Shown here: positions 18,601 through 24,834 of the stretch, piece after piece
Layout of the letters: every line of letters begins with the position of its first letter
Numbering within the stretch: the first letter of the stretch is position 1
From: Candidatus Avelusimicrobium fimicolum
GTDB taxonomy: Bacteria; Elusimicrobiota; Elusimicrobia; Elusimicrobiales; Elusimicrobiaceae
Direction: 5' to 3'
DNA length: 59,758 nt
Assembly (NCBI GenBank): GCA_900541355.1
Contig: UQJU01000005.1
Location: 1 to 59,758, forward strand
Program-made: the position numbers and the translations under genes
The notes under the pieces: model-generated
Databases searched by the model: none
What the model saw: only the letters and a program-made list of their open reading frames with translations
What the model was told of the DNA's origin: nothing

Positions 18601-18711
18601 CAACGGATTGACCCCTTCGGGCAAAATATCCGGTCCAAACACAGTTTGATAGCCGATTTGCCGAAAGTACTCCATACACGCCAATTCCAAATAGTTCTCG
18701 TTAATTTGCAT
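15634..18711 (-). CDS. hsdR: Type I restriction enzyme, R (HsdR) subunit
   Basis: 1025 residues from the ATG at 18711. N-terminal PD-(D/E)XK nuclease motif (RPDIVVF ... VVELK, about residues 143-157) followed by two SF2 helicase/translocase domains: Walker A HTTGSGKSL near residue 303, DEAHRTQYG near 405, FTGTP soon after, and a C-terminal helical region that docks to HsdM. It cleaves DNA after ATP-driven translocation from unmethylated sites bound by HsdM/HsdS. The ORF could begin 4 codons earlier at TTG, but ATG is preferred. Its first ~45 bases are duplicated at 19522-19566 upstream of the DUF3800 gene, so the cassette between the copies was inserted at this 5' end. Last gene of the RM locus. 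Confidence 0.95.
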   Translation of the reverse strand: MQINENYLELACMEYFRQIGYQTVFGPDILPEGVNPLREDVRQVILPQNVKNVLVCLNPGVPQAVLDEAYQLLANPSEATLIARNETIYHYLTDGIKICHKNATGEDTATDVKIVDFNNPANNEFLAVNQFAVQGPVNLRRPDIVVFLNGLPIAVVELKNPSNEKTDVSAAYNQIQTYKTDIPDLFNYNLACILSDGVVARIGSLSANEERYMPWRTLHGEKRTQETEHEAEILIKGFFDKAQLLDFLQYFVVFEADKSKTIKKIAGYHQFFAGRKTVESVLRALNAHSNKGGVVWHTTGSGKSLSMVCIAHKIMRSPAMKNPTIVMVTDRNELDTQLFNTFAQCVPELAPVAAESRKTLQTLLKNKPSGGVIFTTMQKFLPENGADAYPMLSDRSNIVVISDEAHRTQYGFGANFKTGKLKYGYAKYLRDGLPNACFVGFTGTPVSEGDRDTQAVFGNYVDVYDMQDAIRDGATVPIYYEARHIQLNTREALLQHLDEKAAQLMKDMDDNEKAQAEWITVEKLAGLPERLELLAADIVAHFEKRLKSLDGKGMIVCMSRKIAVDLYDQIVKIRPQWHSDDPKKGFIKVIMTGSAADPANFQPHIYNDAVKTEIENRMKDPNDPMKLVIVCDMWLTGFDVPSLHTMYMDKPIRAHNLIQAISRVNRVFTGKTAGLVVDYIGMARALEQAVRDYTQGGGRGDVAADIKRAYELLQSYMDVCRAFLKGFDYSRFETEAYDLVPLAWDYILAHAPNRETAQKDFCDNVLAAQKAYGLCQSLPEAAKLTDELAFFGLIRTAMMKKVNPNPKLKDWKTLLDTLVSQAVITAKPIDIFEAAGMDKPNLSLVDEQFLDKIKQMPQKNLAAELLKRLLEGKIKSQFKLNLPQLRKFSEKLKETVNKYNNGSLQTSQVIEELLTLAKEMNAAVKQGENLGLSEKELAFYNALEENESAVRELGDDVLKQIAQELTNYLRKSVKVDWSKRESVKAQIMLHVKRILRKYNYPPDQQQAATERVLEQAELISDELVK
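18661..18706. repeat. Direct repeat in hsdR 5' end (copy in the intact gene)
   Basis: A 39-bp identical block, about 46 bp with one indel, encoding NENYLELACMEY. It is repeated in the same orientation at 19522-19566 and brackets the DUF3800 gene and the candidate RNA. Confidence 0.9.
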
Positions 18712-18726
18712 AAAAAATGGCAACTC

Positions 18727-18755
18727 TTGACAAAAATAATAAAAATTGCGATACT
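18727..18755 (+). promoter_or_regulatory. Plus-strand promoter for candidate RNA
   Basis: TTGACA (18727-18732), 17-bp spacer, GATACT (18750-18755). Predicted start near 18762, opposite in direction to hsdR and DUF3800. Confidence 0.6.
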
Positions 18756-18761
18756 AATATT

Positions 18762-18850
18762 AGCGAAGGTAATTTCCTTAAAAAAGGGGCTCCGAATGGT
18801 TCCTCAAGGTTAAAACCTAAAATGTTTTTAAGGTTCTTCGCTTCTTTTTT
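18762..18850 (+). ncRNA. Candidate structured small RNA between DUF3800 and hsdR
   Basis: The predicted transcript begins with AGCGAAG (18762-18768), which pairs with CTTCGCT (18836-18842). Inside, CCTTAAAAA (18776-18784) pairs with TTTTTAAGG (18825-18833), enclosing a region with a small GGTT/AACC hairpin. A T-rich tract follows the outer stem. It therefore looks like a compact ~88-nt unit with its own promoter and terminator. It lies within the inserted DUF3800 cassette and has no ORF. Function unknown. Alternatively it is only the terminator region of the DUF3800 gene read on the other strand. Confidence 0.5.
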
Positions 18851-18856
18851 GCCTTT

Positions 18857-19498
18857 TTAACTAAATAAAGAACTTTCCTCTATAATTAAATTTTTAATCA
18901 TATTATAAAAATAATCGTCCCCGTGTTCATATTTGCGAAATATAGCCCACGATAAAAAATCCACCACCTGCAAACCTTTCTCAGCAGAGGCCGGACGTAC
19001 AATTACATCCAATAAAACATTATGCGTATTAGAAATCTGTGTTTCTAAATAGTGCTTAAAATTTTCATTCAAAAAACGGTTTGTTTCCCGCCGGGAAGCA
19101 ACCAGTGTAATTTTATCTTTAAGCGGTAATAGTTTTTTACTTGCCAATCTATTTAATAAAATATTTGTTATATAGTTATACAAAATAGTTTTCTCGTCTT
19201 GCAACCGAGTATATACTTTATGTTTATTCAAGGATATGACCATTACGGAAACATCTTTATCTTTCAAAAAAGAAAACAATTTTGTCCGTGTTTTATTATC
19301 TTCTTTATTACAATGCAATGTGCCCGCGTGATTACGGCGCTTTTTAGGGGCAATAGAACGGAATGTCTTATTAACGACTTTATCTAAAATCTTATCGTTA
19401 TTTGCCAGTAAAAATGTAATGATAAAATTTTGGGATGTTTTGGGCTTGGTAAAATCAAAACCCAAACAGCCACTTTCATCCATAAATATATAAGCCAT
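18857..19498 (-). CDS. DUF3800 protein (predicted RNase H-like fold)
   Basis: 213 residues. MAYIFMDESGCLGFDF at the N-terminus and GLQVVDFLSWAIFRKYEHGD near the C-terminus are the two conserved acidic blocks of DUF3800, a family with a predicted RNase H-like nuclease fold often found in defence islands. The middle is basic and helical. It is translated just after the 25-codon relic of the hsdR start and may be co-transcribed with the RM operon. It arrived with a duplication of the hsdR 5' end. A nuclease or accessory role alongside the RM system is inferred from family and context only. Confidence 0.85.
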   Translation of the reverse strand: MAYIFMDESGCLGFDFTKPKTSQNFIITFLLANNDKILDKVVNKTFRSIAPKKRRNHAGTLHCNKEDNKTRTKLFSFLKDKDVSVMVISLNKHKVYTRLQDEKTILYNYITNILLNRLASKKLLPLKDKITLVASRRETNRFLNENFKHYLETQISNTHNVLLDVIVRPASAEKGLQVVDFLSWAIFRKYEHGDDYFYNMIKNLIIEESSLFS

Positions 19499-19499
19499 A

Positions 19500-19577
19500 T
19501 TATATTATACCCTTATCCCACCCGAAATACTCCATACACGCCAATTCCAAATAGTTCTCGTTAATTAGATTTTGCAT
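19500..19577 (-). pseudogene. Relic of the hsdR start (25 codons)
   Basis: Reads MQNLINENYLELACMEYF, then diverges and stops 3 bases before the DUF3800 start. NENYLELACMEY is the N-terminus of the intact hsdR at 18711. This appears to be the original hsdR start, directly after the HEPN gene, severed by the cassette insertion. Confidence 0.85.
19522..19566. repeat. Direct repeat of the hsdR 5' end (upstream copy)
   Basis: Second copy of the 39-46 bp block at 18661-18706; the distance between copies is about 860 bp. Confidence 0.9.
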
Positions 19578-19585
19578 AATTATTT

Positions 19586-20221
19586 TTACTGCACTAAAAA
19601 ACTAAAATATTTTTGTTCTTCTTCGACAGTTATTTTAAAATAATAATGTAAAAACTGCAAGAAAAAAGCTTTAATATTCTGAAATTCTTTATTAGAAAAG
19701 CGATTATAATCCGTTTCTTGTAACTCATCCATAGTATGCAAATGTACCTTATTTCGCAACTTGTTTAACCGACATAATTCTTTATAAACTTTTGGATTAT
19801 TTCCAAAAATTTTATGGTTTTGTGCTATATCGGTCTTTTGCTTAAAAGTTAAACTTTTTTCTTTCGGGACTGACATTTTTTGATATATAATCGTTTCAGT
19901 TTTTAAAAAAGTTTCTAATACTTTTTTAGGATTTGCCTTGATAGATGAAATATTTTCCCATTCATCTAATGGAATTAATTTTTGTTTTTTAAACTCATAA
20001 GACAAGACCCCTTCCATAATAGAAAAAGCAACAATTAAAAAATTCTTAACAATTATTGATTGTAAAACGGCCGTTTGTGAAGCAATATGTTCACACAAAA
20101 ACTCTAAATACTGAATATTATATTCAATATTTTTTCTTACCACATAATCCAAAGTTTGCGATTTGCTCCACGGAATCCGGCGAGTAATTATATAATCTAA
20201 TTGTGCAATGGTAACACTCAT
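19586..20221 (-). CDS. HEPN-like protein in the type I RM operon
   Basis: 211 residues, all-helical in appearance. The C-terminal region contains LRNKVHLH, which fits the R-x(4-6)-H active-site motif of HEPN ribonucleases, followed by a long helix ending LHYYFKITVEEE. HEPN proteins commonly act as RNases in abortive defence. The gene starts 3 bases after the hsdS stop and lies between hsdS and hsdR, so it is translationally linked to the RM system. A backup toxin that senses RM failure is an attractive idea but unproven. No antitoxin-like partner (for example MNT) is adjacent. Confidence 0.75.
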   Translation of the reverse strand: MSVTIAQLDYIITRRIPWSKSQTLDYVVRKNIEYNIQYLEFLCEHIASQTAVLQSIIVKNFLIVAFSIMEGVLSYEFKKQKLIPLDEWENISSIKANPKKVLETFLKTETIIYQKMSVPKEKSLTFKQKTDIAQNHKIFGNNPKVYKELCRLNKLRNKVHLHTMDELQETDYNRFSNKEFQNIKAFFLQFLHYYFKITVEEEQKYFSFLVQ

Positions 20222-20224
20222 AAT

Positions 20225-21949
20225 TTACACTCTTATTTTACCGGAGATGAGACGGGGTAAGAGAGAATCGCGTAGCTCCGTCAATGTTTGTATTTGTACC
20301 ATATTGTTATGAATTTTATCAAATAGTGGCTTTTGTTTTTGTTTATATTGTTCTAAAATTTTTTCAGAAGGAACTAAACATATCAAACTTGCAATGTCAT
20401 TTTTATTAATATGTTGCTGTGCTCCTCCTGTTTGTTTGGCTAACAATTTGTCTAAATTAAATAAGATAAACAAATAAATATATTCACTTGCTAATTTTTC
20501 ATTTTCTAAAACTCCAACCACAGACTGATTAGCACAACATTCAATTTCAGTAAAAGATACCTGCCCCAATGTCGCGCCCGTTATAGCTACTACTGTTGTA
20601 TGTATTGGTAATAATTTTGTTGCAGAAGAATTATATCCGGCTTCTGTAATATACTCACTTGGAGTAATAATTCTAAAATCATTTACTTTGCCGGAATTAA
20701 TCCAAGGGATAGAGCCATTTTCCCAATACTTGGGATTTGTTCTTGATGGGGTTCCACCTAATGCTAGTTGGCAAATAGCCCCAAGCGGTTTCACTTCCCA
20801 GCCGGAGGGGATGGGGCCAAGCGGGGAATCAGCAAAACTGGACGGAAATAAATCGTAAAGTTCCTCCGTCAAGTGATACTCCCGCATGATATCCGCCTCG
20901 TCGGCTATTTGTCCCCCTTGCGGGGAAAGTACGCCGTAGGCGGGTAAGGGGGGGTAATTTAGAAACGCCCTTATTCTTTCCAAGCACCCTATTAAATTTT
21001 TATCAATTTCATTGTTCCAAAACCGCATAACAGTAAAACCATTATCTTCTAAATAAAGGGTTCGTTCCTTATCGTGCTGATTCTCTGCGTGTTGCGTGCC
21101 ATCCAACTCAATAATTAACTTTTTTTCTAGGCAGGCAAAATCTGCTATATATTTACTATCAATAGGAAACTGCCGGCGAAACTTAACGCCCAGTTGTTCT
21201 TTACGCAGGTATTGCCACAATTTTACCTCTTGCGGAGTTAAATTTTGGCGCATAGCCCGCACTAAATTTTTTACACTTTTAGCATATATTTGATGTGTAG
21301 ATACAAGCGCACAAGAGGAATTTGGCTTATTTGGCCCCCCTTTTGCCACGTTGTGGCACTTTCCCCGCAAGGGGGACAGATTACGGCGGGTGGCTAATGC
21401 GGCTTTGGCGCGGACGACGTCAAAATCCACAAACCAACTCTTAAAGAGGGCCTTTGCCATATCTTCCAGCGTTTTATTTTGCTTTTGCAGCAGTTCAATT
21501 TTATCATCCAACGAACCCAATATTTCCGCAATCCGCTTCTGCTCCTTCAACGGGGGACACACTACTGGATACTGCATAATTTGTTTTTTGTCGCCACGGG
21601 GCATTTTCGTCCCCTTTGCACCCGCCATAACATAAGAGAAAAAATTATCATCTGCTAAAACATAATAAAGGTAGCAATTATCAACATTTTTAAGGGGATA
21701 AAGTATGATTACATCATTAGACGCAGTACCATTTTGTGTGGCAAACCAAATTTTCTTAAAATATGGTCGGATATTAGACAACAACACATCACCAACTTTA
21801 TACACAGAAACATTACCACTATTTGGCACTGTATCAGAGGTCGTAGTCCCCCCTTTATTGGGCAACATATTTTCCGTAGAGATATAATTAAATATCTCTG
21901 AAAATTTGACCTTTTCTGTACGAAGTGTGGCAATATCTTTTAAATACAT
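20225..21949 (-). CDS. hsdS: Type I restriction specificity subunit HsdS with inserted DUF559 domain
   Basis: 574 residues. TRD1 (residues 1-~150) and its conserved helix (PPLKEQKRIAEILGSLDDKI, then KALFKSWFVDFD) are followed by a foreign block at about residues 190-347. TRD2 then begins (GPIPSGWEVKPLG, GGTPSRTNPKYW) and ends in SLLPRLISGKI. Without the insert the protein is about 420 residues, the normal HsdS size. The insert encodes a DUF559/Vsr-like nuclease domain (RRQFPIDSKYIADFACLEKK, IIELDGTQH, VMRFWNNEI) and is bounded by inverted repeats in the DNA. The reading frame stays open through both junctions. HsdS selects the target sequence for HsdM/HsdR; whether this chimera still works is unknown. 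Confidence 0.92.
   Translation of the reverse strand: MYLKDIATLRTEKVKFSEIFNYISTENMLPNKGGTTTSDTVPNSGNVSVYKVGDVLLSNIRPYFKKIWFATQNGTASNDVIILYPLKNVDNCYLYYVLADDNFFSYVMAGAKGTKMPRGDKKQIMQYPVVCPPLKEQKRIAEILGSLDDKIELLQKQNKTLEDMAKALFKSWFVDFDVVRAKAALATRRNLSPLRGKCHNVAKGGPNKPNSSCALVSTHQIYAKSVKNLVRAMRQNLTPQEVKLWQYLRKEQLGVKFRRQFPIDSKYIADFACLEKKLIIELDGTQHAENQHDKERTLYLEDNGFTVMRFWNNEIDKNLIGCLERIRAFLNYPPLPAYGVLSPQGGQIADEADIMREYHLTEELYDLFPSSFADSPLGPIPSGWEVKPLGAICQLALGGTPSRTNPKYWENGSIPWINSGKVNDFRIITPSEYITEAGYNSSATKLLPIHTTVVAITGATLGQVSFTEIECCANQSVVGVLENEKLASEYIYLFILFNLDKLLAKQTGGAQQHINKNDIASLICLVPSEKILEQYKQKQKPLFDKIHNNMVQIQTLTELRDSLLPRLISGKIRV
20907..21381 (-). mobile_element. DUF559 nuclease cassette with terminal inverted repeats, inserted in hsdS
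   Basis: Ends GTCCCCCTTGCGGGGAAAGT (20911-20930) and its exact reverse complement (21358-21377); one more mismatch-tolerant stretch extends each end to about 24 bp. Just inside each end a small hairpin (CGCC-GGCG on one side, GCCAC-GTGGC on the other) and a G-run follow, giving a structured ~44-bp terminal repeat. The interior codes for one DUF559 endonuclease domain in the hsdS frame. It has no transposase, so it would be a nuclease-homing or non-autonomous element. Confidence 0.75.
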
Positions 21950-21961
21950 AATTTCTACAAG

Positions 21962-21984
21962 AAGAGGGGCTTTCGCCCCTCTTA
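21962..21984. terminator. Intercistronic hairpin between DUF3892 gene and hsdS
   Basis: AGAGGGGC and GCCCCTCT flank a TTTC/GAAA loop; on the minus strand this is a GNRA (GAAA) loop. There is no T-run on the minus strand, so it may be an mRNA-processing or attenuation hairpin rather than a full terminator. Confidence 0.5.
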
Positions 21985-21991
21985 TCTTTAA

Positions 21992-22258
21992 CTAAAACAA
22001 CGGAAGATTTTCCAAGTTGTTTTCCGGCACACAGTCTTTATCTGTACGGATATACTTGGTACCATCGGATTCTCTTACCACATGCACATCTGCTTTTGGT
22101 GTTCTCTCTTGCACATAGAAATTAGCAATATTGGTTTCGATAAATCGAACCACCTCCGGCACAGAATATTCCGCATTACTTTCAGACTTTACAGCAACAA
22201 TTTTACTATTATTTTCATCACGTCTAATACGAATTACTCTTATACTACAAATAGACAT
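21992..22258 (-). CDS. DUF3892 small protein
   Basis: 88 residues from the ATG at 22258 (MSICSIRVIRIRRDENN). The pattern of an N-terminal basic beta strand, YSVPEVVRFI, then YIRTDKDCVPENNLENLPLF at the C-terminus matches DUF3892, small proteins frequently embedded in restriction-modification and other mobile loci. Function unknown. It lies upstream of hsdS on the same strand, separated by a hairpin. The longer ORF start at 22300 lacks a ribosome-binding site. Confidence 0.75.
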   Translation of the reverse strand: MSICSIRVIRIRRDENNSKIVAVKSESNAEYSVPEVVRFIETNIANFYVQERTPKADVHVVRESDGTKYIRTDKDCVPENNLENLPLF

Positions 22259-22331
22259 ATATATCTTCTTTTTATGGAAACTGCCACAAACCAGTATCAA
22301 TACTTGACAAAAATGTGGTACAATAATATTT

Positions 22332-22396
22332 GCTAATATATGTGCGGCACATTTTTGCCGTAAAGGGAGCAGTTCATCAAAACTGCTTCCTTTTTT
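22332..22396 (+). ncRNA. Candidate small RNA antisense in direction to the RM operon
   Basis: An extended -10-like TGTGGTACAAT (22314-22324) precedes about 65 nt that fold into a GCGGCA/TGCCGT hairpin, followed by a classic terminator: GGGAGCAGTT (22365-22374), loop, AACTGCTTCC, six T residues. No ORF fits. It may be a regulator of the RM operon or merely the end of a decayed transcription unit. Confidence 0.45.
22365..22396 (+). terminator. Rho-independent terminator
   Basis: GGGAGCAGTT / AACTGCTTCC stem (one G-U) with CATCAA loop and T6 on the plus strand, while all neighbouring genes are on minus. Confidence 0.75.
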
Positions 22397-22449
22397 ATTG
22401 CTTATTTATTGTGTTTTAATTTAATATTCTCGGTTTCTTATTCCCCCCT

Positions 22450-22833
22450 TTATTCTATAATTGGACTTAAAATCACATCCAAAATTCCATTATTCTCTGC
22501 CTTGTTTACAATTTTATACTTTTGAACCTTTACCCCTTGAATAGGCTTGTAAGTCATCACAAATCCTTTGATAGATAAGTAAAGGGCTTTTTCTTGCTTA
22601 GCATTAACGCGAGGTTTTAATTGATATGCACCATCTAATTTTTCGTGGGAAAAACGAATCCCAATATTTTTATTTTCTTTATTGTAAAAGAAAGCCGCAA
22701 AACAAAATCTGTCCAAATTTAATTCCTCATACGCGGTAGTATTAAAAGAAATTCCACCAGTAGCGGCGATTGAAATCTTTTCGCTATATGTTCTGCTTTT
22801 CTCATATTTCTCAAACCCATCAAACATATTCAT
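22450..22833 (-). CDS. Uncharacterised protein in RM locus
   Basis: 127 residues, start ATG with GGAGGG 5 bases upstream and a near-consensus promoter just before it. No family recognised. Predicted as mixed alpha/beta with a SFNTTAYEELNLDRFCFAAFFYN-like core that mentions no catalytic motif. It lies between hsdM and the DUF3892 gene but has its own promoter, so it may be expressed independently of methylase. Possibly a plasmid/phage-type single-domain protein. Confidence 0.75.
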   Translation of the reverse strand: MNMFDGFEKYEKSRTYSEKISIAATGGISFNTTAYEELNLDRFCFAAFFYNKENKNIGIRFSHEKLDGAYQLKPRVNAKQEKALYLSIKGFVMTYKPIQGVKVQKYKIVNKAENNGILDVILSPIIE

Positions 22834-22853
22834 ATAAGTCCCTCCATAAATAT

Positions 22854-22881
22854 ATTATACCATTTATTTTTAGTTTGTCAA
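22854..22881 (-). promoter_or_regulatory. Strong sigma70-type promoter
   Basis: On minus: TTGACA (22881-22876), 16-bp spacer, TATAAT (22859-22854). Both hexamers are perfect. It drives the 22833 gene and probably the rest of the RM operon. Confidence 0.85.
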
Positions 22882-23145
22882 GTGCAATATTTCGTTTTAT
22901 TGTTTTATTTCGCCCCACACATTTTACGTGCTAAATATAACTATAATAAATTTTAAATTCTATTGCTTTGTTATATTATTTCAACATTAGCAATAAAAAT
23001 ATTGCATCAGCGCCCAACACAACAAACAAAAAATAGCTCTTACACTGAACCCGTGTGTTTCTTGCGCAAGTTTATATCATTTCCACCATAATTTTGCCAA
23101 ATTATCTTTTATTTTCGTGTTCAGTTTCGCGCTTTCTGTCATTTG

Positions 23146-24600
23146 TTATATCAGCTCGGCTGTCAGGTGCGCCATTTTGGCGGAAAATGCTTCGTCGTCT
23201 TCGTGGGTTTCCGCTACGCCTACATAGCGGCCGGGAGTGAGGACGTAATCGTTGGCTTTGATTTCGTCCAACGTGGCGGATTTACAGAAGCCCTTTACGT
23301 CCGCATACGCTTTACCTTCGGGTGCAAATTCATCACCGCGCCACATATGATAGGTAGAAGCTATTTTAGCAATATCCGCATCTGTAAATTCACGGCGTGT
23401 TCTATCGGCCATGAAGCCCAAGTTGCGGGCATCAATAAATAGCACTTCGCCTTTGCGTTTTTTCTGCTTGCGCAAGAACCATAAACACACCGGAATTTGC
23501 GTATTAAAAAATAACTGCCCCGGTAAAGCCACCATACATTCCACTAAATCGTTTTCCAGTAAGCGTTGGCGGATTTCTCCTTCGCCCCCTGTATTGGAAC
23601 TCATAGAGCCGTTGGCAAGCACCGTCCCCATTACACCTGTGGGAGCCAAGTGCGAGAGCATGTGCTGAATCCACGCATAGTTAGCATTACCCGCCGGTGG
23701 AATACCGTATTGCCAACGCGGGTCTTTGGTCAGCTTCTCGCCGCCCCAATCGGAAATGTTAAACGGTGGGTTTGCCAAAATATAATCAGCGCGTAAATTG
23801 GGGTGTTGGTCATTGTGAAAAGTATCAGCCGGCTCTTGCCCTAAATTAAACTCAATGCCGCGAATAGCCAAATTCATAGCGGCTAAACGCCAAGTCGTCG
23901 GGTTGCTTTCTTGCCCGTAAATAGACAGGTTGCCTGTGCCTTGGTGGAGTTGGACGAAGCGTTCGCTCTGTACGAACATACCGCCCGAACCGCAACAAGG
24001 GTCATAGACTTTGTGGTTTTCTGTCGGGGCCATGATAGCCACCATTGTTTTAACCACAGAAGCCGCTGTGTAGAATTGGCCGCCGCGCTTGCCTTCCGCA
24101 TCCGCAAACATACCTAAAAAGTATTCGTACACTTCGCCCAGAGCATCCGGCGCGGTTTGGCCGTTTTCAAAGCCAATGGTGGAAATGGTGTTAATTAAAT
24201 CCGCCAAGCGGCCTTGCGGCAAGGAAAGGCGAGCATAGTTTTTGTTCAAAATGTTTTTAAGTTTAGGGTTTTCTTTTTCAATGGATAACATGGCGTCGTC
24301 AATGAGTTTGCCGATGTTGGGCTGCGGCGCGTTGTCGCGCAAAAATTCCCAGCGGGCCTCGTTAGGAACCCAAAAAGCGTTATGCTCGGTGCAGTAGTCG
24401 CGAATGTCCTCGTCAATGTATTGCGGATTATTCTTGTAGTAATCGTCCTCTTGCATTTTGTTGCGCAAGGCAGAGAAAGAATCCGAAATGTATTTCAAAA
24501 AGATAAGGCCGAGTACAACGTGTTTATATTCGGCGGCATCCATATTGGAGCGGAGTTGGTCGGCGGTTTTCCAGAGTTTTTGTTTTGTGGCGTTATCCAT
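23146..24600 (-). CDS. hsdM: Type I modification methylase HsdM, C-terminus cut by a premature TAA
   Basis: 484 residues. N-terminal helical HsdM_N domain, then the N6-adenine methyltransferase fold: SAM-binding DPCCGSGGMF near residue 203 and catalytic NPPF near 277. It methylates adenine in the HsdS-chosen site. After AELI comes TAA at 23146-23148, but the same frame continues for 22 codons (QMTESAKLNTKIKDNLAKL) to a TGA at 23077. That reading matches the C-terminal helix normally present in HsdM, which packs against HsdS. So the last ~23 residues are lost by a nonsense change, unless the stop is read through. First gene of the RM locus; RBS AGGA before ATG. Confidence 0.95.
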   Translation of the reverse strand: MDNATKQKLWKTADQLRSNMDAAEYKHVVLGLIFLKYISDSFSALRNKMQEDDYYKNNPQYIDEDIRDYCTEHNAFWVPNEARWEFLRDNAPQPNIGKLIDDAMLSIEKENPKLKNILNKNYARLSLPQGRLADLINTISTIGFENGQTAPDALGEVYEYFLGMFADAEGKRGGQFYTAASVVKTMVAIMAPTENHKVYDPCCGSGGMFVQSERFVQLHQGTGNLSIYGQESNPTTWRLAAMNLAIRGIEFNLGQEPADTFHNDQHPNLRADYILANPPFNISDWGGEKLTKDPRWQYGIPPAGNANYAWIQHMLSHLAPTGVMGTVLANGSMSSNTGGEGEIRQRLLENDLVECMVALPGQLFFNTQIPVCLWFLRKQKKRKGEVLFIDARNLGFMADRTRREFTDADIAKIASTYHMWRGDEFAPEGKAYADVKGFCKSATLDEIKANDYVLTPGRYVGVAETHEDDEAFSAKMAHLTAELI

Positions 24601-24743
24601 AAAAAGTCCTAATAAAAGTATATATTTTTAACTATACTAAATAGAACGCGTGGGATACAATGTGATATATTTTTGTTGAAAATCTGTGCTATTTACTGCT
24701 TGACTTCTTTCCCCTATAAGAAGAGTGCATGTATAGGAAGTAA

Positions 24744-24833
24744 ATGATTATATCCATGAAGGCTCAAAAAAGTGTTGCAACTGCTACACTAAATCGGCAA
24801 AATGTGTATAGATTACAACACCTTATGAGATAG
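24744..24833 (+). other. Possible 29-codon ORF
   Basis: MIISMKAQKSVATATLNRQ, then NVYRLQHLMR and a stop. It is preceded by TTGACTTCTTTCCCC, a promoter-like sequence resembling the 26-bp dyad repeats, and by GGAAG. It may be a small peptide or the truncated start of an antitoxin-like gene. Weak evidence. Confidence 0.25.
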
Positions 24834-24834
24834 A

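Noticed and set aside
18762..18850. Retron-like msr/msd RNA
   Set aside because: The inverted ends suggested it, but no reverse transcriptase gene is present in the window.
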